DNA of 64,000 nucleotides from Lawsonella sp012842085 (GTDB lineage: Bacteria > Actinomycetota > Actinomycetes > Mycobacteriales > Mycobacteriaceae): contig DAINXV010000002.1 in NCBI GenBank assembly GCA_036749735.1, forward strand, positions 248,001-312,000. The letters run 5' to 3'. Made by a program: the position numbers and the translations under genes. Positions 16,968 to 26,605 of the stretch are shown here, piece by piece. The notes beneath the pieces were generated by a model. It saw only the letters and a program-made list of their open reading frames with translations, was not told the origin of the DNA and did no database searches. Numbering within the stretch: position 1 is the first letter of the stretch; each line of letters starts with the position of its first letter.

Positions 16968-17639
16968 TTATACTTTCCGGAGTACTGCGACTACCTTGCC
17001 CATAATTAGGGCATGCTCTGCGGGAATCGGGTCAAAGACTGGGTTTTGGGGAAGCAACCAGACTCCAGTCGAATCTTTCCGGAACGTTTTCACAGTCGCT
17101 TCATCATCTATCCGTGCAGCTACAATATCCCCATTTTCCGCAACGTTTTGTACCCGCACGATTACCCAGTCGCCATCACAGATGGAAGCGTCAATCATGG
17201 ACTCTCCAACTACTTGCAACATGAACAAATCGCCATGACCAACAACATCCCGGGGGAGTGGCATTACCTGGTCTATATTTTGTTCCGCTAGGAGAGGGGT
17301 GCCGGCGGCGATACGGCCAACTAATGGAACGAAAGCTGCATTTTCGACTTCCGGATATTGCTCAGTTGATAAGTCGGTGTTGTCCTCGGCGCTAAACACA
17401 TCTATTACTTGCATAGCACGCGGTTGGTTAGGGAAGCGGCGAATAAACCCTAGCTCTTCTAAATTATTGAGCTGGTGGGAGACCGAAGAGGTCGAGCTTA
17501 GCCCAGTGGCGTCACAGATTTCTCGAATGCTGGGTGGATAACCTCGCAAATGGTAAGCGTCTCGAATGAAGTCGTATACCCGTCGCTGACGATCCGTCAT
17601 AGCTGCGTAATCATTTTTAGTGGGTTTCGCCGGCGCCAT
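16968..17639 (-). CDS. lexA: SOS repressor LexA
   Basis: A 223-residue LexA. The winged helix-turn-helix spans about residues 13-75 (RQRRVYDFIRDAYHLRGYPP). The self-cleavage bond is A112-G113 in GRIAAGTP, and the Ser-Lys dyad is S147 (VGESMID) and K184 (ATVKTF). RecA filaments trigger cleavage and release of SOS genes. Its upstream region, shared with divS, holds three LexA-box-like sites, so autoregulation is expected. Confidence 0.97.
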   Translation of the reverse strand: MAPAKPTKNDYAAMTDRQRRVYDFIRDAYHLRGYPPSIREICDATGLSSTSSVSHQLNNLEELGFIRRFPNQPRAMQVIDVFSAEDNTDLSTEQYPEVENAAFVPLVGRIAAGTPLLAEQNIDQVMPLPRDVVGHGDLFMLQVVGESMIDASICDGDWVIVRVQNVAENGDIVAARIDDEATVKTFRKDSTGVWLLPQNPVFDPIPAEHALIMGKVVAVLRKV

Positions 17640-17700
17640 TCTTAACTCCTCTTGCTGATTTCCCTCTTACTAAAAAGGGTACGGGGTAATAATTCGCAAA

Positions 17701-17716
17701 TCAAACATTTGTGCGA
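17701..17716. promoter_or_regulatory. LexA box 1, lexA side
   Basis: TCAAACATTTGTGCGA differs from the reverse complement of the site at 17781-17796 by one base and fits the SOS palindrome. It is 61 bp upstream of the lexA start, suited to autoregulation. Confidence 0.65.
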
Positions 17717-17780
17717 ATATATGGTCGATTTCTATTTTTGTTACAGCGGTTTGTTACAAAGAGGGTGAAGAAAATAGTAT

Positions 17781-17796
17781 TCGCACAAATGTTCGA
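17781..17796. promoter_or_regulatory. LexA box 2, middle of the lexA-divS region
   Basis: TCGCACAAATGTTCGA is a near-perfect palindrome of the SOS type (TCGnACA / TGTnCGA). It lies between the two divergent genes and could serve either. Confidence 0.7.
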
Positions 17797-17929
17797 ATAT
17801 GTGTATAATTAAGATTATAAACAGTGCAGATGCTGAATAATAAAATATTTGTTCTGGTGGAAAAACAGTTTTAAGTCTTCTGCAGATTCAAATATTGTAA
17901 GTATTATTCTTCGGCCTGTGTTGTAGATA

Positions 17930-17945
17930 AAGATCATATGTTCGA
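17930..17945. promoter_or_regulatory. LexA box 3, divS side
   Basis: AAGATCATATGTTCGA matches the SOS consensus at 13 of 16 positions, with a perfect right half. It ends 37 bp before the preferred divS start, so LexA bound here would block divS transcription. Confidence 0.55.
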
Positions 17946-17982
17946 ATAGATAGCGCGAATTAGGTTGGATGAGGTGACTAGG

Positions 17983-18447
17983 ATGCAAAATTATGAAATC
18001 TTGCTTTCGAAAAATGATGCAGAAAAAGCAAGACAGCCTATGCGATTGCGGAACCGGCGTGGATCATTTTCTTATGCGCGGCCTAGGAGAGTAAGAGTAC
18101 CTAGCCCCGAATATCCGCGACTGGAAGAATCACGGAATAGGAACGCACAAATCGCTGCGGTTACTAATGTCCGGAATCTTCAGAGTGTAATGATCTTTAT
18201 ACTCCTTGCGGCTGTTATCGGAGTTTTGTGGTTTACTATCGCACAACTGGCAGGCGATCCCATGGCTACGCTTCCATCCGAACTTGGCACAGTGAGTGTG
18301 CAAAGCGGCGACACTCTGTCGAGCATTGCTGGCAAAGTAGCGCCTACTGCAGATCGCACAGCCATGATCGAAAGAATCCAGGAGCTTAACAAGTTATCTA
18401 GTGCGGTTGTCTATCCCGGACAGCTACTTGTGGTGCCAATGGGGTAA
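17983..18447 (+). CDS. divS: SOS-induced LysM cell division suppressor (DivS/ChiZ/YneA type)
   Basis: A 154-residue protein from ATG 17983, chosen because GAGG lies eight bases upstream; TTG 17965 and GTG 17974 are weaker options. The N terminus is Arg-rich and cytoplasmic, one membrane helix spans about residues 68-90, and an external LysM domain spans about 103-152 (VSVQSGDTLSSIAGKVAP, then VVYPGQLLVVP). Divergence from lexA, LexA-box-like sites and a LysM domain match C. glutamicum divS and M. tuberculosis Rv2719c, which halt division during DNA damage. The assignment rests on context as well as architecture. Confidence 0.85.
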   Translation: MQNYEILLSKNDAEKARQPMRLRNRRGSFSYARPRRVRVPSPEYPRLEESRNRNAQIAAVTNVRNLQSVMIFILLAAVIGVLWFTIAQLAGDPMATLPSELGTVSVQSGDTLSSIAGKVAPTADRTAMIERIQELNKLSSAVVYPGQLLVVPMG

Positions 18448-18526
18448 TAACACAATATTCGCTTTCAGTTGTCCTCTAGACTGTGTGTAGAAAGTTATCT
18501 TATTTACATCAGCTAAGGATCAAAAG

Positions 18527-19012
18527 ATGCGGTGCCCCTTTTGCCACTCGTCCGACTCTCGGGTAGTTGACTCGCGGTCAATCGAAGAGGGAAAGATTAT
18601 TAGACGACGTAGAGAGTGCCTCGAATGTGGACGCAGATTCACAACACACGAAACTGCAATTCTCAACGTAATTAAACGGAGTGGTGTAACAGAACCCTTC
18701 TCACGTGAAAAAGTATTACGAGGGGTCCGAAGGGCATGCCAAGGCCGGGATGTCTCTGAAGATGAACTCAAGATTCTTGCTGAAAAAGTTGAAGCAGCAG
18801 TTCGATCCACGGGAGCCTCAGAAGTTCCGTCACACGAAATCGGGCTAGCAATCTTAGGGCCGCTAAGAGAACTTGATGAAGTCGCCTATCTGCGGTTTGC
18901 CTCCGTGTACAAGTCATTCAGTTCCCTCGATGATTTTGAGAAAGAACTAAAAGAACTCCGGAAAGATCACCACAAAGAAAGCCAGGACTTAGCAGACTAC
19001 GCCGATCTCTAA
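18527..19012 (+). CDS. nrdR: Transcriptional repressor NrdR
   Basis: A 161-residue NrdR. The Zn ribbon has C3, C6, C31 and C34 (MRCPFC, CLECGRRF). An ATP-cone domain spans about residues 49-139 (VIKRSGVTEPFSREKVLRGV). It senses dATP/ATP and represses ribonucleotide reductase genes. It follows divS as in relatives, with AAGGA upstream of the start. Its stop codon overlaps that of convergent hrpA by three bases. Confidence 0.96.
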   Translation: MRCPFCHSSDSRVVDSRSIEEGKIIRRRRECLECGRRFTTHETAILNVIKRSGVTEPFSREKVLRGVRRACQGRDVSEDELKILAEKVEAAVRSTGASEVPSHEIGLAILGPLRELDEVAYLRFASVYKSFSSLDDFEKELKELRKDHHKESQDLADYADL

Positions 19013-22000
19013 TCCAGTTGAGAGATTTCCTTCAACAGGCGTTTCTCCGACACCTTTTCGGCTGTGCCCATCTGCTGGGCAAAAACACTCACCTTAAACT
19101 CTTCAAGCAGCCAGCGCACCTTCTTCACCGCAATCGGCTCATCGGGTGAAGGGGCACCAACCTTCTCCCACAACGCATCCTCCACTCGATAAAAAGCGTC
19201 CACCGGTGCAGAATCCTCATCAACCCACACACCATCCACAAGCACAGCCTTATCTAAACGAACCTGAGCCGCCTTCAAATAACGCGGAATGTGCTTAATA
19301 CGTAAAGCGCCATGCTGGGTGACGAAACCCGGCGATGTAAGCCACTCCACTTGGTCCTCAACCTCCTGTGGGACACCACTCCCGTCAGGAAGTGAAGCAA
19401 GCACATTCAACCGCGCCAACACTGCCTGGGCGCTCAACAAAGCAATTGCTCTCTCCCTAGCCCCAATTTTTTCGCGCACTTCCGAAAAAAGATCATTAAA
19501 CCCATCAAAAGACCACACCGGACCGCCAGACAAGACCACAAGATCCCTAATGGCGCACTTATGAACATCCTCACGCAGTGCCGACTCGCCCCCCGGGTAT
19601 CCGCGAAGCGCAAGCTTCGCAGGATTCGAAATACCATTAAAGAGCTGGCGTCTAGGGCCGGGAAGTTTATCCTCCAAAAGGCTAATCACAGCACTAAGTT
19701 GACTGCTATAAGCAGCAAGCTTCGTGGTGTAGACATCAACAAACCATTTGTCGTTATGGCGTGCCAAAGCAGGAAAACCCAACACATTTCCGGAAGAAAG
19801 CTCGCGTGGAATATCTCCCAAGTCTTCTGTCCACTCCGAAAAGTATTCAGTGGAAGAAGTACTGAAGGCGTCCTTAATCGCCGAAGCGCTTTCCCCAGAT
19901 TGACGCTGCAACAAGCTCCCAAAATCTCGGTCACTATCGAGGATATTTCCGGACTCATCCTGGGCAACAAACCGAAAACGAAGATGTGCAGGAACATCTA
20001 CGTCCTTAAAAATGTCTTCTGGGATAGAGACATGTGGAAGCTCATTGACAAGATTCGCCAAGTAATCAAAAAAATTACCCTGGGGCTCATCTGGCAGCCT
20101 AGCGCTAATAGTCTGAGCAGTATCCGGGAGAGGGATAAGCTGTTTGCGATAATTTTTGGGCAAACTGCGCAGCGAGGCCAAAACCAGCTCACTACGCATA
20201 CCAGGCACCAGCCAAGAAAACTGATCAGGATTAACGCGTGGTAACTCTGCAACAGGGATAAGTACAGAAATGCCATCCTCTGCGGTTCCGGGAAGGAACG
20301 AGTAAGATAGCTCAAAATCTGCAAAAGTGTCAGGAAAAAGACGAGAGTTTTCTCCCACAGAAGAAGAACTACGAATCTTCTCCTCTGGCAATATCAGCGA
20401 CGACCTTACCGCTGCCGGTTGCTTCTTCCACCACTGTGCAAAATCATTAGCAGAACGAATATTCTCCGGAATCAAAGAATCATAAAGGTCGGCAGTAGCA
20501 TCCTCGTCAATGACGAGACCACGTTGGCGGGCTTTGTCCTCAAATTGCTGTAATTTATCAATGGTTTTTTGGTTCTCAGCAATAAAACCATAGTGTGGTT
20601 TCCAATCATCCCGAACCAGCGCATTAATAAGAAACATGCGCCGTGCGAATTCCGGATCAACCTTCCGGTAGGAAACTATACGGTCCGAAACTAGCGGAAC
20701 ACCCCACAAACTGGTCGACTCGTAGGCAAGTGCCTCTCCCCGCGTCGACGACCAGTGAGGTTCGGCATACCGCCTGCTTACGGCAGGTCCCGCAGCCTTC
20801 TCAGCCCATTCAGGATTAATAGCAGCTAATGTGCGGCCCCACACTCGAGAGGTTTCAACAATCTCGTACGCAACCAACATGCTGGTTTTGCGGGCAATGC
20901 CAGAAGCGGGGAAGATAGAGAATTTTTTACCTCGCGTACCCTGGTATTCGCGAGATTCCCCAATCCGCATACCGATATTGCTTAGCAGGCCACTCAATAG
21001 CGCCTGGTGAACGCGGTTCTCGTCAACTCCACCTTGTATTTCGTGACGATCCCACTTCCATCCCATCTGCCTGCAAATATCTGAAAGTTGAGAAACTAGG
21101 TCCTTCCATTCCCAGAACCGGAGCCAATGGAGAAACTCTCGTTGGCAAAGTTTACGGAACTTCGAACGAGACAATTCGCGCCGCTTCTCTTCCAAGTAAT
21201 TCCACACCTGTAGGAACGAAAGAAAATCGCTTTTGGGATTCTTGAAACGAGCATGAAGAGCGTCAGCCGCATCCTCTTTGTCGGTTGGGCGCTCCCTTAC
21301 ATCGCGGATAGACAGTGCCGCAACGATAATAAGAACATCCCCCAAGACCGAGCGCCGATCCGCTTCGATCATCATTCTTGCGAGTCGCGGATCCACTGGG
21401 ATGCGGGCCATGAGCTTACCGGTTCGGGTTAAGCTCATATCTTTACGTAAAGCACCCAGTTCCGTCAGCACCTGCACACCGTCTTTAACAGAAGAAAAAT
21501 CGGGGGCATCCAAAAACGGGAACTCTTCGATAGAACCAAAACCCAAGTCCGCCATCTGCAAAATAACGGACGCCAAATTGGTTCTCAGTATTTCAGGCTC
21601 CGTATAGAGCGGCCGTGTGTCGTAGTTTTCCTCCGAGTACAAACGGATCGCAATACCGTCGGACAAGCGGCCACAACGGCCAGAGCGTTGCTTTGCCGAA
21701 GCCTGTGAAATCTCCTCAATGGGCAGACGTTGAATCTTAGTCCGGTGAGAGTAGCGCGAAATACGTGCGACACCGGAATCAATCACGTACCTAATACCAG
21801 GAACAGTTAACGAGGTCTCCGCAACGTTAGTCGCAAGAATAATGCGCTGTGTGGTGTGGGGTGAAAACACCCGGTGCTGTTCCGACGAAGAAAGACGCCC
21901 AAAAAGCGGTAGAACTTCCAGCGACGGGAACCGTGCTTTGTCGATAGCGTCACCGGCCTCCCGAATTTCCCTCTCCCCAGGGAAAAACGCGAGAATATCT

Positions 22001-22920
22001 CCACCTTCGGTGTGTGACTCGGTATAGATTTCGGTGACGGCATCCAAGAAATTCTCTAAAGGATCCTGGTCTTCGTCGCCCGGACGATAGCGCACCTCAA
22101 CGGGGTAGGTACGCCCAGAAACTTCAACCACAGGGGCAGGTTCATCAGCAACCGCAAAATGTTCAGCAAACCGGTGGGTCTCAATAGTTGCAGAAGTAAC
22201 AATAATGCGAAGGTCGGGTCGCTCAGGAAGAATACGTTTCAGGTAACCGAGCAAAAAATCAATGTTGAGACTACGCTCATGTGCCTCGTCAATAATGATG
22301 ACATCGTAATTCCGCAACAATCTATCGTTGCGGATCTCCGCCAACAAAATACCGTCAGTCATCACTTTAACCGCAGTATTTTCAGACACTTCATCGGTGA
22401 ACCGAACCGTATAGCCCACCAAGTCCCCAACACTCGTCCCAAGCTCGTCTGCAATACGCTCCGACACTGAGCGTGCGGCGATACGTCTAGGTTGAGTATG
22501 CCCAATGAGTCCCTTTCGCCCGAAGCCCAGCTCTAGACACAACTTGGGAAGCTGCGTGGTTTTACCAGAGCCAGTCTCACCCGCAACGATCACAACTTGG
22601 TTGGTCAACAACTGTTGACGGATATCGTCCAGCCGGTGAGTAATCGGAAGTTCATCAGGATAGCTAATCTGTGGAACTGAGGCATCCCGAAGCTCCAGCC
22701 GAAGCTCAGCAGTATCAATATCATCGGCAATTTCTTCACAGGCAGAAACACTACGTGCCCGTCCACTACGTGCCCGGAGGCGATCTGCATCGCGCAACAT
22801 GACATTGTCGAGCCGACCAAAAAGCTCACGACGCAGCTGGCGCACCTCCGCAGACAGAGGTTTTCGCTTTTTGCGTCGCTTACTTTGGGCCATAAAACCA
22901 ACACTACCGGGACATGTCAC
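19009..22920 (-). CDS. hrpA: ATP-dependent RNA helicase HrpA
   Basis: A 1303-residue DEAH helicase. Walker A GETGSGKTT is at residues 114-122, followed by DEAH in IIIDEAHERS, SAT, and the C-terminal helicase motif QRSGRCGR. Helicase-associated HA2 and the long DUF3418 C-terminal region make up the rest. The length fits HrpA (about 1300). The family unwinds RNA and rescues stalled ribosomes. The start is GTG 22920 with GGTGAG upstream; ATG 22893 (MAQSKRRKKRK) is an alternative. The order nrdR-hrpA is conserved in corynebacteria. Confidence 0.94.
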   Translation of the reverse strand: MTCPGSVGFMAQSKRRKKRKPLSAEVRQLRRELFGRLDNVMLRDADRLRARSGRARSVSACEEIADDIDTAELRLELRDASVPQISYPDELPITHRLDDIRQQLLTNQVVIVAGETGSGKTTQLPKLCLELGFGRKGLIGHTQPRRIAARSVSERIADELGTSVGDLVGYTVRFTDEVSENTAVKVMTDGILLAEIRNDRLLRNYDVIIIDEAHERSLNIDFLLGYLKRILPERPDLRIIVTSATIETHRFAEHFAVADEPAPVVEVSGRTYPVEVRYRPGDEDQDPLENFLDAVTEIYTESHTEGGDILAFFPGEREIREAGDAIDKARFPSLEVLPLFGRLSSSEQHRVFSPHTTQRIILATNVAETSLTVPGIRYVIDSGVARISRYSHRTKIQRLPIEEISQASAKQRSGRCGRLSDGIAIRLYSEENYDTRPLYTEPEILRTNLASVILQMADLGFGSIEEFPFLDAPDFSSVKDGVQVLTELGALRKDMSLTRTGKLMARIPVDPRLARMMIEADRRSVLGDVLIIVAALSIRDVRERPTDKEDAADALHARFKNPKSDFLSFLQVWNYLEEKRRELSRSKFRKLCQREFLHWLRFWEWKDLVSQLSDICRQMGWKWDRHEIQGGVDENRVHQALLSGLLSNIGMRIGESREYQGTRGKKFSIFPASGIARKTSMLVAYEIVETSRVWGRTLAAINPEWAEKAAGPAVSRRYAEPHWSSTRGEALAYESTSLWGVPLVSDRIVSYRKVDPEFARRMFLINALVRDDWKPHYGFIAENQKTIDKLQQFEDKARQRGLVIDEDATADLYDSLIPENIRSANDFAQWWKKQPAAVRSSLILPEEKIRSSSSVGENSRLFPDTFADFELSYSFLPGTAEDGISVLIPVAELPRVNPDQFSWLVPGMRSELVLASLRSLPKNYRKQLIPLPDTAQTISARLPDEPQGNFFDYLANLVNELPHVSIPEDIFKDVDVPAHLRFRFVAQDESGNILDSDRDFGSLLQRQSGESASAIKDAFSTSSTEYFSEWTEDLGDIPRELSSGNVLGFPALARHNDKWFVDVYTTKLAAYSSQLSAVISLLEDKLPGPRRQLFNGISNPAKLALRGYPGGESALREDVHKCAIRDLVVLSGGPVWSFDGFNDLFSEVREKIGARERAIALLSAQAVLARLNVLASLPDGSGVPQEVEDQVEWLTSPGFVTQHGALRIKHIPRYLKAAQVRLDKAVLVDGVWVDEDSAPVDAFYRVEDALWEKVGAPSPDEPIAVKKVRWLLEEFKVSVFAQQMGTAEKVSEKRLLKEISQLD

Positions 22921-22931
22921 AAACTCACCAA

Positions 22932-22965
22932 ATAAAGAAAAGACCCGCCTCCTGCGAGGCGGGTC
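22932..22965 (-). terminator. Intrinsic terminator of the first GH3 gene
   Basis: A perfect 10-bp stem (22942-22951 with 22956-22965, GC-rich, 4-base loop) is followed on the minus strand by a T-rich run at 22941-22932. It ends transcription of the glycosidase gene ahead of hrpA. Confidence 0.85.
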
Positions 22966-22996
22966 CTTCCAAAACAGCTACAGAGTGAGCATGAAA

Positions 22997-25111
22997 TTAG
23001 CGCACAGTGTAATTCATGACCAGCGGAGTGGCGTTCACGTTCTGGCCAATGTAGACCTTGTAAACACCAGGTTGGACGATAAACTTATCGCCCTGTGCAG
23101 TCCATACGGACAGCTGGTCAGGATTAATCGTGAGCGTAATAGTCTTCGACTCACCCGGTTTCAGGTAAACCTTCTGGTAGGCAGCGAGCTCCTTCAATGG
23201 AACATCGACGTTCTTGCCAGGCTTACGTACGTAAACCTGCGGAACAGTCGCACCCGCACGCTTGCCAGTGTTCGTCACCGTCAACTGCACCTTAACCTTG
23301 GAATTCTTTCCGCCGCTCGTCGTCAACAGCTTCGGAGCAGAGTACTTGAAGTTGGTGTAGGACAGGCCGTAGCCGAAGGGGAACAGCGGCTTCACGTTTT
23401 CCTTCTGGTACCAACGGTAGCCAATGTAGATTCCCTCGGTATAGGTCGGGCGCATACCCAAGTACTTACCGGGGAACTGCTCCATCGTGTTAGCAGGCCA
23501 CTGGCCATCATAGAGCGGGAAGGTCTGCGGCAAGTGTCCGGAGGGGTTAGCATCTCCGTAGAGCAGGCGAGCAGTCGCTTTACCGCCGGCCTGGCCAGGC
23601 TGCCACATGTTCAACACAGCAGCGACCTTATTAATCCACGGCATAGTGATGGGGCCACCAGTGTGGGCAACCACCACAGTGTTCTTATTGGCCTCGGCTA
23701 CCGCTTCCACCAGCTTATTGTCGCCAGCAGTCAGATTAATGGAAGGACGGTCAAACGCTTCCGCACTCACACCACTAACGTAGACAATCGCAACGTCAGC
23801 ATCCTTGGCGTTCTTGACGGCATTAGAGACGTCAATCGTCCTGTTGTAAGTGACCTTTGCGCCCTTCGAACGCTTCTTAATCCCATCCAGTGGAGTATCA
23901 GACTCGGTAGCCTTCACATTGGATGAACCCAAACCGGCAATAGAGCCAGTGGCAGCATCACCAGAGATAGCGATCTTCCGGTGTTTCTTATCATTCAGCG
24001 GCAGCATCTTGTTATCGTTCTTCAACAAGACAGCACCCTGCTCAGCAATCTTCTGAGCAACAGTATTACCGCGCTGAACATTAATAGGAGTAATCGTCTT
24101 GGGGCGGTCAAACATTCCAAAACGGAACATCATGTGCAGAGTTTCGAAGACGCGTGCGTCGACATCTTTCTCGCTCATCTTGCCTTGTTTAATAGCAAGC
24201 TTGATGGAAGCTTCAGAGGTCATAAACGTCAACGGCATCTCAATGTTGAGACCGTTCTTAATGTCGGTGGGGGACCAAGAAGCCGGGTAGTCAGTCATAA
24301 CAAACCCGTCAAAACCCCAAGCCTTGCGCAGCTTCGTAATAAGAGTGTAGGCGTTAGAACAGCCATGAACACCGTTAATAGCGTTATAGGAGCACATCAC
24401 AGCGCCGGGCTGAGAACCTTTAACGGCAATTTCAAACGGTTTCAGATAAATCTCGTTCAGTGCCCGCAGGGGAACTTCAGAGCTGTTGATATTGCGGAAC
24501 GTCTCTTGGTTATTAGCGGTGTAGTGCTTCAAGGTGGCGATAACGCTCTTTGACTGAATACCGCGAACGTTAGCAGCCGCAATAGTTCCGGAAAGGAAAG
24601 GATCCTCACCGTAGTATTCGAATGTACGGCCACCACGTGGGTTACGAGCCATGTTGAAACCAGGTCCTAGAAGAACATCGGTTCCCAGTGCCAGTGACTC
24701 TTCTCCCAGCAACTTACCCTGCAAATGAGCTATTCCCAGATCCCAAGATGCTGCATAAGCAATAGGGGACGGGAACTTAGTTGCAGGATCTTTACCGTTA
24801 CGAAGACCTGCGGGGCCATCAGACTGAACCATTTCCGGGATTCCCAATTCGGGAATGGGCGGAATGTAGCCGATAGCGGGGGTGTGGTCGGTAAGTGGTT
24901 TCTTGCCGCTTAGCATGTGAACTTTTTGCGAGAAGTTCATAGCTTTCAGCAGTTTGCCGGCGCGTTGCGCGTCGGTAAGTGCAGTGTTCATCCATGGGCG
25001 TGGCGGAGCAGCATTCGCCGCAGCACCAGAAAGTGCTGGTGAGAGTGCTACCGCAACTGCTACACCCAGCGCGGTAAGAGTCCGCGTCATTTTCTTCGAG
25101 GAAGAAGACAT
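22997..25111 (-). CDS. Secreted glycoside hydrolase family 3 (beta-glucosidase-like)
   Basis: A 704-residue exported enzyme. Signal peptide 1-34 has a basic start, a hydrophobic core and ANA-APP cleavage. The GH3 N-terminal barrel holds the nucleophile D274 in FVMTDYPASW. The alpha/beta sandwich domain spans about 345-555, and a fibronectin-III-like domain about 590-700 (LTVTNTGKRAGATVPQVYVR). Retaining GH3 enzymes release terminal beta-linked glucose, xylose or related sugars; the substrate cannot be read from sequence. No Cys follows the signal peptide, so it is not a lipoprotein. It sits with a paralogue between hrpA and oxyR, which are close neighbours in C. glutamicum. An inverted repeat (25137-25151) near the promoter may be an operator. 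Confidence 0.9.
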   Translation of the reverse strand: MSSSSKKMTRTLTALGVAVAVALSPALSGAAANAAPPRPWMNTALTDAQRAGKLLKAMNFSQKVHMLSGKKPLTDHTPAIGYIPPIPELGIPEMVQSDGPAGLRNGKDPATKFPSPIAYAASWDLGIAHLQGKLLGEESLALGTDVLLGPGFNMARNPRGGRTFEYYGEDPFLSGTIAAANVRGIQSKSVIATLKHYTANNQETFRNINSSEVPLRALNEIYLKPFEIAVKGSQPGAVMCSYNAINGVHGCSNAYTLITKLRKAWGFDGFVMTDYPASWSPTDIKNGLNIEMPLTFMTSEASIKLAIKQGKMSEKDVDARVFETLHMMFRFGMFDRPKTITPINVQRGNTVAQKIAEQGAVLLKNDNKMLPLNDKKHRKIAISGDAATGSIAGLGSSNVKATESDTPLDGIKKRSKGAKVTYNRTIDVSNAVKNAKDADVAIVYVSGVSAEAFDRPSINLTAGDNKLVEAVAEANKNTVVVAHTGGPITMPWINKVAAVLNMWQPGQAGGKATARLLYGDANPSGHLPQTFPLYDGQWPANTMEQFPGKYLGMRPTYTEGIYIGYRWYQKENVKPLFPFGYGLSYTNFKYSAPKLLTTSGGKNSKVKVQLTVTNTGKRAGATVPQVYVRKPGKNVDVPLKELAAYQKVYLKPGESKTITLTINPDQLSVWTAQGDKFIVQPGVYKVYIGQNVNATPLVMNYTVR

Positions 25112-25432
25112 AGGTATACAGGTTCCTCTCGTTTATAAGGTGGGCTACCTTTAATTTAACGATTCAGAAGACTTTATTTGTCGGTAAAACTTTTTTTGCA
25201 GAATTGTATAAGTTTGATCGCTGAATATAAGATCGCGCCATATATCGTGACCAGCTAATTTTTGAGTTTTATTAACCAATTATTAAAACCCTGTTTTGGC
25301 AACAATTCCCCTGATATGCAGGGCAAACAAATAATTTTGCTGCATGAAATAGCAAAAGATAATTTATGGAAAAGAAAAGAGAGCCGAAATAGGTTTCGGC
25401 TCTCTTTTCGTACCGTTACTCAGATCCCTTTC
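25112..25432. other. Gap between the two GH3 copies
   Basis: This 321-bp stretch contains no gene. On the minus strand it holds the leader of the first GH3 gene: ribosome binding site AGAGGAAC, a possible -10 TTATAA (25137-25132), and the inverted repeat AAGGT-N5-ACCTT at 25137-25151. The terminator of the second GH3 copy is at 25371-25408. The middle (25200-25370) is AT-rich with nothing recognisable. Confidence 0.6.
25371..25408 (-). terminator. Terminator of the second GH3 copy
   Basis: An 11-bp perfect stem (25379-25389 with 25394-25404, loop TAGG) is flanked by A/T runs on both sides. On the minus strand it is followed by TTTTCTTTT, the expected T-run for the upstream glycosidase. It could act in both directions. 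Confidence 0.85.
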
Positions 25433-26605
25433 TTATCGAACTGTGTAAGTAGTTGACAGGGGAGTGCTGTTCACATGTTGACCGACGTACAACACATATC
25501 TACCTGGTTGCACAATAAACTTTCCTAGGCTGTCGCTCCACACCGACAACTGGAATGGATCGACTTCTATTGGAATTGTCATAGTTTCGCCGGCCCGTAG
25601 ATAGATTTTCTTAAATCCAGCCAATTCCTTCTTGGGAACTTCCATCCCAATACCAGGTTTGCGCACATAAACTTGCACAACCGTATCTCCACCGCGTTGT
25701 CCGGTGTTGGTTACGGTGACCTTCAACTTAATGGGGCTTGCCTTGTCTCCAGATGTCCGGATCAGTTTCGGGTTGGAGTACTTGAAGCTGGTGTAGGAAA
25801 GTCCGTAGCCGAAGGGGAACAGCGGCTTCACGTTTTCCTTCTGGTACCAGCGGTAGCCCATGAAGATACCTTCGGTGTAGTGCGGGTTTAGTCGGTAGTC
25901 GCCAGGGTACTGGTGGTTAGTATTCGCTGGCCACTGACCATTTGCAGCTGGGAAGGTTTGCGGCAAGTGTCCGGAGGGGTTGACATCGCCATACAAGAGA
26001 CGGGCGGTTGCCTCACCGCCAGCTTGGCCGGGGAGCCACATGTTCAGCACGGACTTCACCTTGCCAAGCCAAGGCATTGTCACTGGGCCACCAGTTTGTA
26101 CGATAACGGCAGTGTTCGCGTTAGCTTTCGAGACTGCATCGATTAGCGCTATGTCTTTATCGCTGAGGTCGATGCCTCTGCGGTCGAAACCTTCCCGAGT
26201 TTCCGCGTTGACGAAAACCAATGCCACGTCAGCTTTGCGGGCGTTTTCGGCAGCACCTTTAGTGTCTCGGGTTTTGTTGAAGGTTACCTTGGCGCCTTTC
26301 GAGCGCTTAGTTATTTCTTCAAGCGCATTGTCTTCCTTGGTTGGTATGACGTTGGAAGAACCACCGCCGCGGGTGAATTCTTTGGCAACGTCACCTGCGA
26401 TGGCAATGCTGCGCGTCTTTTTCTCATTGAGGGGAAGCAGCGAATCTTGGTTTTTGAGAAGCACCGCTCCGCTTTCCGCTACCTTCAGTGCGGCTTTGTG
26501 ACCTCGCTCAACGTTTACTGGTTTCAGAACCTTCTTGCGATCAAACATTCCAAAACGGAACATCGTTTTGAGTGTCTCGTGCACACGGGTGTTGACATCG
26601 TTCAT
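25433..26605 (-). CDS. GH3 C-terminal half (sandwich and Fn3-like domains) of the split gene
   Basis: A 390-residue open frame starting MNDVNTRVHETLKTMFRFG, which corresponds to the middle of an intact GH3 enzyme. It has the alpha/beta sandwich domain and a C-terminal Fn3-like domain (VTVTNTGQRGGDTVVQVYVR) but no signal peptide, so alone it would stay in the cytoplasm without the nucleophile. Its ATG overlaps the stop of the upstream half. Best read as the 3' part of the frameshifted gene. Confidence 0.6.
   Translation of the reverse strand: MNDVNTRVHETLKTMFRFGMFDRKKVLKPVNVERGHKAALKVAESGAVLLKNQDSLLPLNEKKTRSIAIAGDVAKEFTRGGGSSNVIPTKEDNALEEITKRSKGAKVTFNKTRDTKGAAENARKADVALVFVNAETREGFDRRGIDLSDKDIALIDAVSKANANTAVIVQTGGPVTMPWLGKVKSVLNMWLPGQAGGEATARLLYGDVNPSGHLPQTFPAANGQWPANTNHQYPGDYRLNPHYTEGIFMGYRWYQKENVKPLFPFGYGLSYTSFKYSNPKLIRTSGDKASPIKLKVTVTNTGQRGGDTVVQVYVRKPGIGMEVPKKELAGFKKIYLRAGETMTIPIEVDPFQLSVWSDSLGKFIVQPGRYVLYVGQHVNSTPLSTTYTVR

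Noticed and set aside
22799..23926. A 375-codon open frame on the plus strand
   Set aside because: It lies antisense to hrpA and the first GH3 gene, both with clear domains, crosses their terminator, and has no ribosome binding site or family motif.
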